Numbered from the stretch's first letter, positions 25,803-34,875 are shown. The stretch: DNA of 64,000 nucleotides from Shimia sp040370365 (GCF_040370365.1 NZ_BAABWQ010000003.1:62001-126000), one strand, 5' to 3'. Translations and numbers: made by a program. The notes: generated by a model not told the origin, from the sequence alone.

Positions 25803-26306
25803 TCAATCCTGAACAATTGATTGTTGCGCTTTAGGAGGGACAGAAAGGGCTTTTTCAAGATTTGCCAACAAGATGTCTGCATCAGGCACCATCCACGCAG
25901 GCATTTGGGTGGCGATCTCATCAACCACTTCAGGCGCAACATCACGGCTCACCAACATCACTTCGGCCCCGTAGTCCTCGAAAGTTTTTCCCCGATTCTC
26001 GTCAAGCCATTCTTGGTAAGCGACATATTCAAAAGCTGATGCCAAAGCGATGCCAACCACCGGCACAGCGACTGCCATGCGGCGCAGTCGTGCTTTGGCT
26101 TTTTCACGCGACCGAGCTTTGGCCACCGCCCGTTTTTCTTCAATTTCTGACTTCACTTCGGCAGCGGCCAAAGCCGTTGCAATCCCAGCCGCCCGCCAAA
26201 TTGGCTGCAAGACGAAATTCAGCACACCAAGGCTCAGATTTGCAATCAAACTGACCACAAACAGCAGTTTGAGGTTCACACTTATAAAGGCCTTTAACCC
26301 TCGCAT
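25803..26306 (-). CDS. Hypothetical membrane protein
   Basis: A 167-residue protein of unknown family. Residues about 6-33 form a hydrophobic helix (FISVNLKLLFVVSLIANLSL), followed by a long Ala/Glu/Lys/Arg helix with coiled-coil character (about 50-80), a second hydrophobic helix (VAVPVVGIALASAFEYV) and a soluble acidic tail. The ATG at 26306 has GGAG 9 bases upstream; an ATG at 26342 adds 12 residues but lacks proper spacing. It lies 50 bases after the methylglutaconyl-CoA hydratase gene and may be read through from the liu operon. Confidence 0.65.
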   Translation of the reverse strand: MRGLKAFISVNLKLLFVVSLIANLSLGVLNFVLQPIWRAAGIATALAAAEVKSEIEEKRAVAKARSREKAKARLRRMAVAVPVVGIALASAFEYVAYQEWLDENRGKTFEDYGAEVMLVSRDVAPEVVDEIATQMPAWMVPDADILLANLEKALSVPPKAQQSIVQD

Positions 26307-26356
26307 CCGGTCACGCTCCGACACAGTCACACACCGTGACATCCTATCCGGATATA

Positions 26357-27142
26357 CTAGCGCAGCCAGCCGGGTTTTTCCTTGTTGAAGAACGCGCTGA
26401 TGCCTTCTTGGGCTTCAGAGCCCTCCCAGCACGCAACCAATTCACGAATGGTATGGTCGATTACATCCTCATCGATCCGTGGCCCAAGTGAGCGTGCCAA
26501 TGCTTTTGCCCGCGCGACGGCATCGGGTGCACATGCCAAATAGGGCACAACCTCCGCTTCAACGGCTGCATCCAATGCGTCTTGTGGAACCGCTTTTGCC
26601 AGCAAACCTAACGTTACGGCTTCTTGTGCGTTGAACAATCGAGCCGACATAAAGACGCGCCGCGCCATAGCCTCTCCCATTCGGGACAACACGTAAGGAC
26701 CGATGGTTGCCGGGATGAGACCCAACTTCGTTTCTGTAAGCCCCATGGTGAGCGCATCCGCTCCGATCGCAACATCACATACGCTCGCCATGCCCACGCC
26801 GCCGCCAAAGGCATTGCCCTGCAATTTGCCAATCAGTGGTTTCGACATTGTGTTGAGAGCCTGAAGCGCCTCAGCCAATTTACGGGCTTCAATGAAACGG
26901 GTCTCTGCGTCAGCGGCCATTTGTGCCTGCATCCATCCCAGATCCCCGCCCGCGCAGAAGCTTTTGCCAGCGCCGGTCAAGACCACAACGCGCACGGCAC
27001 GATCCGCGCCCAGCGCCATTGCCGCCTGTTTTAATTCGATGATCATGGTGCCGGACATGGCGTTATGCTTGTCAGGCCTGTTGAGCGTCAACGTTGCGAC
27101 GCCGCGGTCATCCACGTCCACCAAAAGTGTCTCGAAATTCAT
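26357..27142 (-). CDS. liuC: Methylglutaconyl-CoA hydratase (enoyl-CoA hydratase family)
   Basis: A 261-residue crotonase. Oxyanion-hole motifs are HNAMSG and GAGKSFCAGGDLGWM, the catalytic region is GNAFGGGVGMASVCDVAIG and the second Glu region is TETKLGLIPATIGPYVLSR. Sitting in a leucine-catabolic cluster with both methylcrotonyl-CoA carboxylase subunits and HMG-CoA lyase, its likely reaction is hydration of 3-methylglutaconyl-CoA to HMG-CoA. Family alone would only support enoyl-CoA hydratase. Good ribosome-binding site AAGGGGA. Confidence 0.85.
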   Translation of the reverse strand: MNFETLLVDVDDRGVATLTLNRPDKHNAMSGTMIIELKQAAMALGADRAVRVVVLTGAGKSFCAGGDLGWMQAQMAADAETRFIEARKLAEALQALNTMSKPLIGKLQGNAFGGGVGMASVCDVAIGADALTMGLTETKLGLIPATIGPYVLSRMGEAMARRVFMSARLFNAQEAVTLGLLAKAVPQDALDAAVEAEVVPYLACAPDAVARAKALARSLGPRIDEDVIDHTIRELVACWEGSEAQEGISAFFNKEKPGWLR

Positions 27143-27154
27143 TGCGAAATCCCC

Positions 27155-28018
27155 TTAAGCCGCAGGATCGTTGCGCATCGCGCGCGCCATTTCTGCAGCA
27201 TTTGCCAAGACGGCCCTATCCAATCCGGTATTGTAACCCAACTCTTGGAGACGAGCGTTCACTGTTTCGGTTGCAACGTTTCCAGCCGCGCCTGGAGCGT
27301 AAGGGCAACCACCCAACCCGCCGACCGCAGCATCAAACACCCGCACGCCGAGATCCAGCGAAGCCTCGATGTTGATCAAGGCGCGCCCAGATGTATCGTG
27401 ATAGTGTCCCGCAAGTTTGCCCGGAGGAACCTCTTGCAAGACGGCCTCCAGCATCGCGGCTATACTCTCTGGCGTACCCTGCCCGATCGTATCTCCGAGG
27501 CTGATTTCGTAACATCCGGCATCGTACAGATGCCTACTGACCTCAGCTACCTTCTCTGGAGATGTCGGGCCGTCGTAAGGACAGTCGGTGACACAGCTGA
27601 CATAGCCTCGCACCGGCAAGTTGATCTCTTTTGCGGCCTGTAGCACCGGAGCGAACCGTTGGAGACTCTCCGCAATGGTGGCGTTTATATTGGCCTTAGA
27701 AAATCCCTCAGAGGCCGACCCAAAGATCGCTATTTCATCAGCTTTTGCAGCCACAGCCCCTTCAAAGCCGCGCATGTTGGGCGTGAGCGCTGCATAACAA
27801 ACACCTTGGGCCCGCTTAATGCCAGCGAGCACGTCGGCGCTGTCAGCCATTTGTGGGACCCATTTGGGGCTGACAAAACTTGCCACCTCGATACGCGTGA
27901 ATCCAGCTTTGCTCAGACAATCCACCAGCGCGATTTTCTCAGCCGTCGGAATTTGCCGTTTTTCATTTTGCAACCCGTCACGCGGTCCCATCTCAAATAT
28001 CTCTACACGCTCTTCCAT
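27155..28018 (-). CDS. liuE: Hydroxymethylglutaryl-CoA lyase
   Basis: A 287-residue DRE-TIM metallolyase that cleaves HMG-CoA to acetyl-CoA and acetoacetate, the last step of leucine breakdown. Motifs: EMGPRDGLQNEK at the N-terminus (metal Asp, catalytic Arg), EVASFVSPKWVPQMAD, SLGDTIGQGTP, HYHDTSGRALINIEASLDLG (metal His pair) and the catalytic Cys loop GGLGGCPYAPGAAGNVATE. The length fits HMG-CoA lyase, not the longer homocitrate or isopropylmalate synthases. It lies 12 bases from liuC and 3 from the GST gene. Confidence 0.93.
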   Translation of the reverse strand: MEERVEIFEMGPRDGLQNEKRQIPTAEKIALVDCLSKAGFTRIEVASFVSPKWVPQMADSADVLAGIKRAQGVCYAALTPNMRGFEGAVAAKADEIAIFGSASEGFSKANINATIAESLQRFAPVLQAAKEINLPVRGYVSCVTDCPYDGPTSPEKVAEVSRHLYDAGCYEISLGDTIGQGTPESIAAMLEAVLQEVPPGKLAGHYHDTSGRALINIEASLDLGVRVFDAAVGGLGGCPYAPGAAGNVATETVNARLQELGYNTGLDRAVLANAAEMARAMRNDPAA

Positions 28019-28021
28019 CGG

Positions 28022-28687
28022 CTAGCTCCCTTCAGGAATAGGATAGAAATCTTGTGCGTAGAACTCTTGCTGCCCGTCCTTTGCACGCGCCGCATGATAA
28101 GACGGGCGGTTCGCCAACCGGTCTCTGTATGCGAACACTTTTGGGTAATCTGTCAGCACAACGTAGTAGGACGCTGCAAAGAGGTTGAAGCCCATCATAA
28201 TGTCGGCTGCCGAAAAGCCGCGTGCCAACAGATAGCTGTCGCTTTCCAGCATGGTTTCCAAGGCCGACAATGTGGCCTGCAGGCGACGAGTGTTGAGTTT
28301 TATCACCGTCGGCGAGGCCATCGCGGGATCACGCAAAAACACATGTGACATGTTCAACTGCTCGATCAAGCTGGCCTGGGTTTCCGCAAAATGGATCATT
28401 TGGAGAAACCGCGGCCGCTCCACATGCCCCACGGCGACACCCAATCCCGCCTCCGGATGCTGTTCCGCGAGATATTCAAGGATTGCGCCACTTTCAAACA
28501 TCGTGACGCCGTCCATTTCGACCGCTGGCGCGCGTCCGGCAGGGCTAATCGATTGCACCTCAGGTGTACGCATCGAGCCTGTACGGATACTGTGCATCAC
28601 GATGTCTGCTGGCAAGCCAAGCTCTTCCAACATCCAAAGAACACGGAACGATCGTGAGAACGGCACATGATGGACACGGACGCTCAT
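28022..28687 (-). CDS. Glutathione S-transferase family protein in the liu operon
   Basis: A 221-residue protein with a thioredoxin-like N-terminal domain (VHHVPFSRSFRVLWMLEELG; PAVEMDGVTMFESGAILEYL) and an all-helical C-terminal domain (SYLLARGFSAADIMMGFNLF, the N-capping-box region). The Ser of the active site is probably in FSRSFRV. It overlaps the carboxylase alpha subunit by 4 bases and is 3 bases from HMG-CoA lyase, so it is co-expressed with leucine catabolism. It may detoxify or handle reactive enoyl-CoA intermediates; that is inference. Confidence 0.85.
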   Translation of the reverse strand: MSVRVHHVPFSRSFRVLWMLEELGLPADIVMHSIRTGSMRTPEVQSISPAGRAPAVEMDGVTMFESGAILEYLAEQHPEAGLGVAVGHVERPRFLQMIHFAETQASLIEQLNMSHVFLRDPAMASPTVIKLNTRRLQATLSALETMLESDSYLLARGFSAADIMMGFNLFAASYYVVLTDYPKVFAYRDRLANRPSYHAARAKDGQQEFYAQDFYPIPEGS

Positions 28688-30642
28688 GCGGCCTGCTCTG
28701 TGTCATCTTCAAGCAGGATAAGCGCAGTGCCATCTTCAACCTGAGCCCCTTCGCTGACCATGACTTCCGCCACGACGCCATCGCGGGGCGCGAGCAAAGC
28801 GTGCTCCATTTTCATCGCTTCCAAAATGGCGAGCCGCTCACCCTGCGCCACATGCTGACCACCTTGGGCAAACACTGCTTTCACCAAACCAGGCATGGGG
28901 GCTGCGATCAGGTTACCACCTGCCAACTCTTCATCAGCACGTTCCAGAGGGTCGACCACGTCAAAGCGATAGCCATTGCCCCAGAAAACGGTCAACTCGT
29001 CGCCCTCCCGAGCGGCGCGGGCCAATACTTTTGAGCCGTCAATCCACCAGCTGTTCGCGCGAAAAGCCACCCGATGGATGGTTGCGCCAACCGTCACTGT
29101 ATAGTCTCCGGTTCCGTCCACTCGAACGTCGACCTCAAACCGATGATCATTGTGCACAAGCGTCACCGAATGTGTCAGTGGAGACCACAGAACCAGCGTT
29201 TCGGCCGGCGCAGATCCATCCAGTGGCCACAAGCCCATCGCTGTAAGCGCCGCCACCGAACGCGCCTTGGTACAGGCGGAAGGTTGAGCCGCAAGTTGAT
29301 CGATGTGGCGTTCGATAAGTCCGGTATCAACATTCCCAACAACGAAATTGGGTTGCGCAGCCAACAACGCCAGAAAACTCACGTTGGTGACAGTGCCTCC
29401 AACATCCGTCCGACGTAGCGCGCGCTCTAGCTTTTTAAGCGCCACGTCGCGAGTCGGGCCATGCACCACCAGCTTTGCAATCATCGGATCATACCAAGGG
29501 CTGATCGTATCCCCTGCGCGCACACCGCTGTCGACACGCGCTTCGGAGGGAAACGCCAGATGGCTAAGCGTGCCCGTTGCAGGCAGAAACCCTTTCGGCA
29601 CGTCTTCGGCGTAGATGCGCGCTTCAAAGGCGTGCCCAGTGATGGTCAGCTCGTCCTGTTTTTGGGGCAGGGCCTCGCCTGCAGCCACGCGGAGCTGCCA
29701 TTCGACCAAATCAACGCCCGTGATCAATTCTGTCACAGGATGCTCGACCTGAAGGCGCGTGTTCATTTCCATGAACCAGAAACCATCCGCGCGCAGCCCG
29801 TCAGAGCCATCAACGATGAATTCGATGGTGCCTGCGCCTTTGTAGTTGATCGCCTCAGCAGCCCGCACGGCCGCGTCCCCCATGGCGGCGCGCATTTCGG
29901 CGGTCATCCCCGGTGCGGGGGCTTCCTCAATCACTTTCTGGTGGCGGCGTTGCAGAGAGCAGTCGCGCTCAAACAGATGCACCGCCTTTTCTCCGTCACC
30001 AAAGACCTGCACCTCGATGTGACGTGGCGAAGTGACATATTTTTCGATCAACACATCTGGGTTGCCAAAAGCCGTGGTCGCTTCGCCTTGTGCACTTGCG
30101 AGGGCATCTTCAAAATCGGCGGCCTGCTCTACGAGCCGCATCCCTTTGCCGCCGCCGCCCGCGACCGCTTTGATCAATACGGGATAACCGATGACTTCTG
30201 CCTGTTTGGCTAAGAAGACACGATCCTGATTGGCACCATGATATCCGGGCACAACCGGCACGTTGGCCTCTTCCATCAAAACCTTAGCGGCGTCTTTCAG
30301 GCCCATGGCGCGAATGGCATCTGCCGAGGGGCCGATGAAAGTCAGGCCAGCAGCTTCTACCGCGTCGACGAACTCCGGGTTTTCCGACAAGAAGCCGTAG
30401 CCCGGGTGAATGCCCTGCGCACCAGTGTCGAGTGCCGCCTGAATGATCACGTCGCCCTTCAGATAGCTTTCTGCAGGCGCCGCGCCGCCGATGTGCACGG
30501 CCTGATCGGCGAGTGCGACGTGTTTGGCGGTGGCGTCGGCGTCAGAGTAGACGGCGACGGTTTTTACCCCCATGCCACGGGCGCTTTCAATCACGCGGCA
30601 GGCGATTTCGCCGCGGTTGGCTATCAGGATTTTTTCAAACAT
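28684..30642 (-). CDS. liuD: Methylcrotonyl-CoA carboxylase alpha (biotin) subunit
   Basis: A 652-residue biotin-dependent carboxylase subunit: biotin carboxylase N-terminal domain (LIANRGEIACRVIESARGMG), ATP-grasp domain (GGGGKGMRLVEQAADF; FMEMNTRLQVEHPVTELITG), C-terminal biotin carboxyl carrier domain with AMKMEHAL near residue 618. Pairing with the beta subunit (30982-32589) and neighbouring liu genes favours methylcrotonyl-CoA over propionyl- or acetyl-CoA as substrate. It would be biotinylated by BirA (7778-8530). It overlaps GST by 4 bases and the small Cys-rich gene by 8. Confidence 0.9.
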   Translation of the reverse strand: MFEKILIANRGEIACRVIESARGMGVKTVAVYSDADATAKHVALADQAVHIGGAAPAESYLKGDVIIQAALDTGAQGIHPGYGFLSENPEFVDAVEAAGLTFIGPSADAIRAMGLKDAAKVLMEEANVPVVPGYHGANQDRVFLAKQAEVIGYPVLIKAVAGGGGKGMRLVEQAADFEDALASAQGEATTAFGNPDVLIEKYVTSPRHIEVQVFGDGEKAVHLFERDCSLQRRHQKVIEEAPAPGMTAEMRAAMGDAAVRAAEAINYKGAGTIEFIVDGSDGLRADGFWFMEMNTRLQVEHPVTELITGVDLVEWQLRVAAGEALPQKQDELTITGHAFEARIYAEDVPKGFLPATGTLSHLAFPSEARVDSGVRAGDTISPWYDPMIAKLVVHGPTRDVALKKLERALRRTDVGGTVTNVSFLALLAAQPNFVVGNVDTGLIERHIDQLAAQPSACTKARSVAALTAMGLWPLDGSAPAETLVLWSPLTHSVTLVHNDHRFEVDVRVDGTGDYTVTVGATIHRVAFRANSWWIDGSKVLARAAREGDELTVFWGNGYRFDVVDPLERADEELAGGNLIAAPMPGLVKAVFAQGGQHVAQGERLAILEAMKMEHALLAPRDGVVAEVMVSEGAQVEDGTALILLEDDTEQAA

Positions 30643-30982
30643 GTTGCGATACTCCCGAGACGTGATCCTTGCAAAATTCGAGGCCTAGCATGGCTCTTTG
30701 AGTGCAATCACGCCAAATGCAAATCTTGCTAAGTTGGTCTTTGTGTTCTTCAAGAAAGCCACGACGCGCCTTGGAAATCGCAACTTCGGTGTTGTTGGCG
30801 AACGCCTCTTTGCGAAACGCGAATCTCGGCTCTTGATGCTCCGGATCGGTTATCCACCTTGTTCCGCAAACTTCACATTGCCTCAGCTCAAGAGAACCCA
30901 TGCTTTCAACGAGGGAATGCAGAGGCATCAAAAACTCTTCGGCAAGACATACGTCAGAAGAAGCGCAACACAAGGCTCCCAT
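30635..30982 (-). CDS. Small Cys-rich hypothetical protein between carboxylase genes
   Basis: A 115-residue protein with paired cysteines: CEVCGTRW near residue 37 and, at the C-terminus, CIWRDCTQ followed by FCKDH, a Cys/His pattern that could bind zinc. The ATG at 30982 overlaps the carboxylase beta stop (TGATG); a GTG one codon upstream is possible. The end overlaps the alpha subunit start by 8 bases. I do not recognise the family. Tight coupling to both carboxylase subunits suggests a role with that enzyme or its regulation, but nothing in the sequence proves it. Confidence 0.7.
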   Translation of the reverse strand: MGALCCASSDVCLAEEFLMPLHSLVESMGSLELRQCEVCGTRWITDPEHQEPRFAFRKEAFANNTEVAISKARRGFLEEHKDQLSKICIWRDCTQRAMLGLEFCKDHVSGVSQHV

Positions 30983-32589
30983 CACATCCGGAACACGCCG
31001 AAACGTGTCTCCTCAATGGGCGCGTTCAGCGATGCCGACAGGCTGAGGTGCAGCACGTCGCGGGTTTTGCGCGGATCCACAATGCCATCGTCCCACAGGC
31101 GGGCGGAGGCATAAAGCGGGTGGCTTTGTTCTTCGAACATATCAAGCGTGGGCTGTTTGAAGGCGGCCTCTTCGTCTGCGGACCATTCCCCGCCTTGGCG
31201 TTCGATGGAGTCGCGTTTCACCGTGGCCAGCACGCCTGCGGCTTGTTCGCCGCCCATCACAGAGATGCGCGAATTGGGCCAGCTCCACAAGAAACGCGGC
31301 GAATAGGCGCGACCGGCCATGCCGTAGTTGCCAGCACCAAAAGAGCCACCAACCAGCATGGTGATTTTCGGCACTTTGGTGGTGGCCACGGCAGTAACCA
31401 TCTTGGCGCCGTGGCGCGCGATACCCTCGGCCTCGTATTTGCGGCCGACCATAAAGCCGGTGATGTTTTGCAAGAACACCAGCGGGATGCCGCGTTGACT
31501 GCAGAGTTCCACAAAATGCGCGCCTTTGGAGGCGCTTTCGGAATAGAGCACGCCGTTGTTGGCGATGATGCCGACGGGGCAGCCTTTGACGTGGGCAAAG
31601 CCACAAACGAGCGTTTCGCCAAAGCGTTTCTTGAATTCATCAAAACGAGAACCATCAACCACGCGGGCGACAACTTCCCGGATGTCATATGGTGTTCTGA
31701 GTCCCCCAGGCACCACCCCAAGGATTTCTTCTGGATCGTAGGCGGGCTCTTCAGGCGTGGCCCAATCCACGGTTTGAGGCTTTGTTCGATTCAAGTGACG
31801 CAGTGCATCACGTGCAAGCGCCAAAGCATGAGTGTCATCATCTGCCAGATAATCCGCCACACCGGACAGACGTGTATGCACGTCCCCACCGCCGAGATCC
31901 TCAGCTGTGACGACCTCACCCGTCGCCGCTTTCACCAGCGGCGGACCCGCGAGGAATATGGTGCCTTGTTCTTTTACGATAATCGTCACATCCGACATTG
32001 CAGGTACATAGGCGCCACCTGCGGTACAGGACCCCATCACCACGGCGATCTGTGGAATACCTTTGGCGGACATATTGGCCTGATTATAAAAAATGCGGCC
32101 AAAGTGGTCTCGATCTGGAAACACCTCATCCTGTTGCGGGAGGTTGGCCCCACCGCTGTCCACCAGATACACGCACGGCAAATTGTTTTGCTCTGCAATC
32201 TCTTGGGCGCGCAGGTGTTTTTTCACTGTCATCGGGAAGTAGGTGCCACCTTTGACCGTGGCGTCATTACAGACCACCATGACGTCCTGGCCGTGCACCT
32301 GACCAATGCCGGCGACCGCTCCAGCACAAGGCGCGGCATCATCATACATGCCATGTGCGGCTGTAGCTCCTACTTCAAGAAATGGTGAGCCCGGATCGAG
32401 CAAACCCGCCACACGATCTCGCGGCAACAACTTACCGCGGCCGAGGTGACGAGCACGGGACTTCTCCCCGCCGCCCTGCGCCGCGGCCTGTGCGGCGGCG
32501 CGAACGACCTCTATCATTTCCAAATGTGCCGCGCGGTTGGCGGCAAAATCATCAGAGCCGGTCAGGACCTTGGACAGAATTTTGCTCAT
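30982..32589 (-). CDS. liuB: Methylcrotonyl-CoA carboxylase beta (carboxyltransferase) subunit
   Basis: A 535-residue carboxyltransferase with two crotonase-like domains. Recognisable stretches are AVAGIGQVHGQDVMVVCNDA, LVDSGGANLPQQDEVFPD, GSCTAGGAYVPAMSD, FLQNITGFMVGRKYEAEGI and GGSFGAGNYGMAGRAYSPRF. The length and these motifs match 3-methylcrotonyl-CoA carboxylase beta, which uses carboxybiotin from the alpha subunit to form 3-methylglutaconyl-CoA. It lies 16 bases downstream of the LprI-like genes in the same operon. Confidence 0.92.
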   Translation of the reverse strand: MSKILSKVLTGSDDFAANRAAHLEMIEVVRAAAQAAAQGGGEKSRARHLGRGKLLPRDRVAGLLDPGSPFLEVGATAAHGMYDDAAPCAGAVAGIGQVHGQDVMVVCNDATVKGGTYFPMTVKKHLRAQEIAEQNNLPCVYLVDSGGANLPQQDEVFPDRDHFGRIFYNQANMSAKGIPQIAVVMGSCTAGGAYVPAMSDVTIIVKEQGTIFLAGPPLVKAATGEVVTAEDLGGGDVHTRLSGVADYLADDDTHALALARDALRHLNRTKPQTVDWATPEEPAYDPEEILGVVPGGLRTPYDIREVVARVVDGSRFDEFKKRFGETLVCGFAHVKGCPVGIIANNGVLYSESASKGAHFVELCSQRGIPLVFLQNITGFMVGRKYEAEGIARHGAKMVTAVATTKVPKITMLVGGSFGAGNYGMAGRAYSPRFLWSWPNSRISVMGGEQAAGVLATVKRDSIERQGGEWSADEEAAFKQPTLDMFEEQSHPLYASARLWDDGIVDPRKTRDVLHLSLSASLNAPIEETRFGVFRM

Positions 32590-32605
32590 CGTTGGTTTCC
32601 GTTTC

Positions 32606-33100
32606 TCATTCGATCAAGGCGATTGCTTCGAGGTAAAAGACCTGTTCAGCGGTCAGGTAGAGATGGCATGCACGCACTTCCGGGCTGTCAGCGTCTCCTG
32701 AACTCCAAAAAGTTTGTTCAAACGCACATGCGTCAGCGCGGTAAGCCAGCCAGCTGTCCTGCGCCGTCTGCAAAGCACCAGCTTGATCACGCGGTATCAG
32801 ATTGAGGCTGGTTGCGTTTCCGTCCTTGCCAATCGCGCGCTCCATAACCAAGCCAAACACGACATCCAGACGCGCGTCCCAATAGGCGATTTCAGCGCTC
32901 ATGCAGCCCGCAATATCTCCGCCTTGCTCACATGCTCTCGCAGATTGACCCACACAGATACGACGGTCAGTTTTGCGATCAATATCGGCAAGGCAGGTCT
33001 CTGTCGCATCCGGCGAAAACGCTATGCCCTGTGCGAAAGAAGGCATCACAGCCACAAGTATGGGCACCGCTGCCACAGCAATTAAAATCCGCAAACCCAT
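32606..33100 (-). CDS. Exported LprI/DUF1311-like protein, copy 2
   Basis: A 164-residue protein with a signal peptide (LRILIAVAAVPILVAVMPSFAQG) and a Cys-containing mature domain whose helix LQTAQDSWLAYRADACAFEQ carries the W-x-x-(F/Y)R-x-x-x-C pattern of the LprI (lysozyme inhibitor/DUF1311) fold. It shares the ending pattern C-H-L-Y-x-TAEQ...LEA with the next gene, so the two are a tandem duplication. It probably acts in the periplasm. Its place inside the leucine operon is unexplained. Confidence 0.75.
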   Translation of the reverse strand: MGLRILIAVAAVPILVAVMPSFAQGIAFSPDATETCLADIDRKTDRRICVGQSARACEQGGDIAGCMSAEIAYWDARLDVVFGLVMERAIGKDGNATSLNLIPRDQAGALQTAQDSWLAYRADACAFEQTFWSSGDADSPEVRACHLYLTAEQVFYLEAIALIE

Positions 33101-33101
33101 G

Positions 33102-33611
33102 TCATTCCACCATTGCGTCGGCTTCGAGAAACAGGGCTTGTTCCGCTGTAATGTACATGTGGCAACTTACGGTGGCCGGCCCACCTCCTGTGCCGCCGCC
33201 CCACAAAGAACGTTCATAGTCACACTTGGCATCACGAAAACCGATCCACGCCCGCTGCATTGCCAACAATGACTCTGATTGTGAGGGCGCAGATGACTCC
33301 AACTCAGTCATTTCTTTGTCAGTGGCTTTGCGCTTGGCTTGCACATCTTTATATGCCGCATTCAATCGCGCGTCCCAATACTGAAGTTCATGGTTCAGGC
33401 AAGTGCTCATGCCATATGTCGACCACCCGCCTTCGGTGGTCTCCATACAGAGGTTGGCCGACGCACCGATACATGTCGCCGGATCTTGGCTTTCTGCCAT
33501 TGTGGCCAGACACGTCTCAGTGGCTTTTGGCGTGAAACCAGTGGAGTCGTTTGTCGCGGGTTGTGCAGCACTTGACGCCACACCGGCGGAGAACGCCAAA
33601 ATCATCCACAT
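33102..33611 (-). CDS. Exported LprI/DUF1311-like protein, copy 1
   Basis: A 169-residue paralogue of the preceding entry, one base apart. It has a short signal peptide (ILAFSAGVASSAAQ), pairs of Cys, the central helix LLAMQRAWIGFRDAKCDYER and the end CHMYITAEQALFLEADAMVE. Disulfide-rich periplasmic domain expected. The family is known for lysozyme inhibition in a few members, which should not be assumed here. Confidence 0.75.
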   Translation of the reverse strand: MWMILAFSAGVASSAAQPATNDSTGFTPKATETCLATMAESQDPATCIGASANLCMETTEGGWSTYGMSTCLNHELQYWDARLNAAYKDVQAKRKATDKEMTELESSAPSQSESLLAMQRAWIGFRDAKCDYERSLWGGGTGGGPATVSCHMYITAEQALFLEADAMVE

Positions 33612-33642
33612 ATCTCTAACCCTTTCAGTCTCTGGCGCCGTG

Positions 33643-34806
33643 TTAGGCTTGCGCGGACATCAATTCGCGCCCTATCAGCATGCGGCGAATTTCGCTGGTT
33701 CCAGCACCAATTTCCATCAATTTTGCATCGCGGAAAATGCGACCCACTGGGTTGTCCGAAAGGTAACCAGCTCCGCCCATGGCCTGTACTGCCTGATGCG
33801 CCTGCGTCATGGCCACCTCAGATGCATAAAGACAGCAAGCCGCAGCATCTTGACGTGTGATGCGCCCCTCGTCGCAAGCCTTTGCACATTCATACACATA
33901 GGCGCGTGCAGAGTTCATCGCCGTATACATGTCAGCAATTTTACCCTGCATCAGTTGGAAATTGCCGATGGATTGGCCAAACTGTTTGCGCTCCACCATG
34001 TAAGGCATGATCTCGTCCAAACAGGATGCAATGATACCTGTTCCAATGCCTGCAAGCACAACACGTTCGTAGTCGAGCCCTGACATAAGAACTGCGACCC
34101 CCCTACCCTCTTCGCCAAGCACGTTTTCAAATGGCACTTCGACGTTCTCAAATATCAACTCTGCAGTGTTGGAGCCGCGCATACCTAGTTTGTCGAAATG
34201 CGGGCCAGTGGAAAAACCCGCCATCTCCTTTTCAATCAGGAAGGCCGTAATTCCACGCGGACCGGCATCCGGATCAGTTTTGGCATAGACAACCAAAGTG
34301 TCCGCATCCGGACCATTGGTGATCCAATACTTGTTGCCATTGAGCACAAAGCGATCGTTTCGCTTTTCTGCACGCAGCTTCATGGATACCACATCAGACC
34401 CTGCTGAAGGTTCGGACATGGCTAATGCACCAACGTGTTCCCCCGAAACGAGGCGAGTCAGATATTTTTCTTTTTGCCCTTCGGTTCCGTTCAATTTGAT
34501 CTGGTTCACGCAGAGATTTGAGTGCGCGCCATAGGAAAGCGAAACAGACGCGCTTGCCCGCGCGATCTCCTCAACCGCAATCACATGGGCCAAGTACGAC
34601 ATACCAGCACCGCCATATTCTTCTGGCACGGTCACTCCAAGCAGACCAAGTTCGCCCAGCTCTTTCCACAGCTCATTTGGAAAGGCGTTCTGAAGGTCGA
34701 TGTCGCTGGCCATCGGTTTGATCCGCTCCTGTGCGAAACGATGCACCATCTCGCGCAGCGCATTGACGTCTTCACCCAGATCAAAATTCATCGCATGCAT
34801 AAACAT
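33643..34806 (-). CDS. liuA: Isovaleryl-CoA dehydrogenase
   Basis: A 387-residue acyl-CoA dehydrogenase (FAD). Signatures: AMSEPSAGSDVVSMKLRAEK, NGNKYWITNGPDADTLVVYAKTDP and QAMGGAGYLSDNPVGRIFRDAKLMEIGAGTSEI. The catalytic Glu is at the position used by isovaleryl-CoA dehydrogenases (LDYERVVLAG) and not in the C-terminal YEG motif, where the sequence reads IGAGTSE. The ATG at 34806 is fixed by the strong Shine-Dalgarno GGAGGAGG 6 bases upstream. It heads the liu operon and passes electrons to ETF. Confidence 0.92.
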   Translation of the reverse strand: MFMHAMNFDLGEDVNALREMVHRFAQERIKPMASDIDLQNAFPNELWKELGELGLLGVTVPEEYGGAGMSYLAHVIAVEEIARASASVSLSYGAHSNLCVNQIKLNGTEGQKEKYLTRLVSGEHVGALAMSEPSAGSDVVSMKLRAEKRNDRFVLNGNKYWITNGPDADTLVVYAKTDPDAGPRGITAFLIEKEMAGFSTGPHFDKLGMRGSNTAELIFENVEVPFENVLGEEGRGVAVLMSGLDYERVVLAGIGTGIIASCLDEIMPYMVERKQFGQSIGNFQLMQGKIADMYTAMNSARAYVYECAKACDEGRITRQDAAACCLYASEVAMTQAHQAVQAMGGAGYLSDNPVGRIFRDAKLMEIGAGTSEIRRMLIGRELMSAQA

Positions 34807-34830
34807 CGAGCACCTCCTCCCTCAAGTTAT

Positions 34831-34844
34831 TGAACAGTTGTTCA
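34831..34844. promoter_or_regulatory. Palindromic operator in the liu promoter
   Basis: TGAACA-GT-TGTTCA is a near-perfect inverted repeat placed 2 bases downstream of the predicted -10 of the liuA promoter and upstream of the ribosome-binding site, a classic repressor position. The spacing and sequence suit a TetR-type repressor. No such regulator gene lies next to it, so the factor is unidentified. Confidence 0.5.
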
Positions 34845-34846
34845 TA

Positions 34847-34875
34847 TAATTACGGCGAGTCGACTTCGAGATCAA
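34847..34875 (-). promoter_or_regulatory. Candidate sigma-70 promoter of the liu operon
   Basis: On the minus strand TTGATC (34870-34875) and TAATTA (34847-34852) stand 17 bases apart, close to consensus, about 40 bases before the liuA start. It sits directly beside the palindrome described for 34831-34844. Confidence 0.5.
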
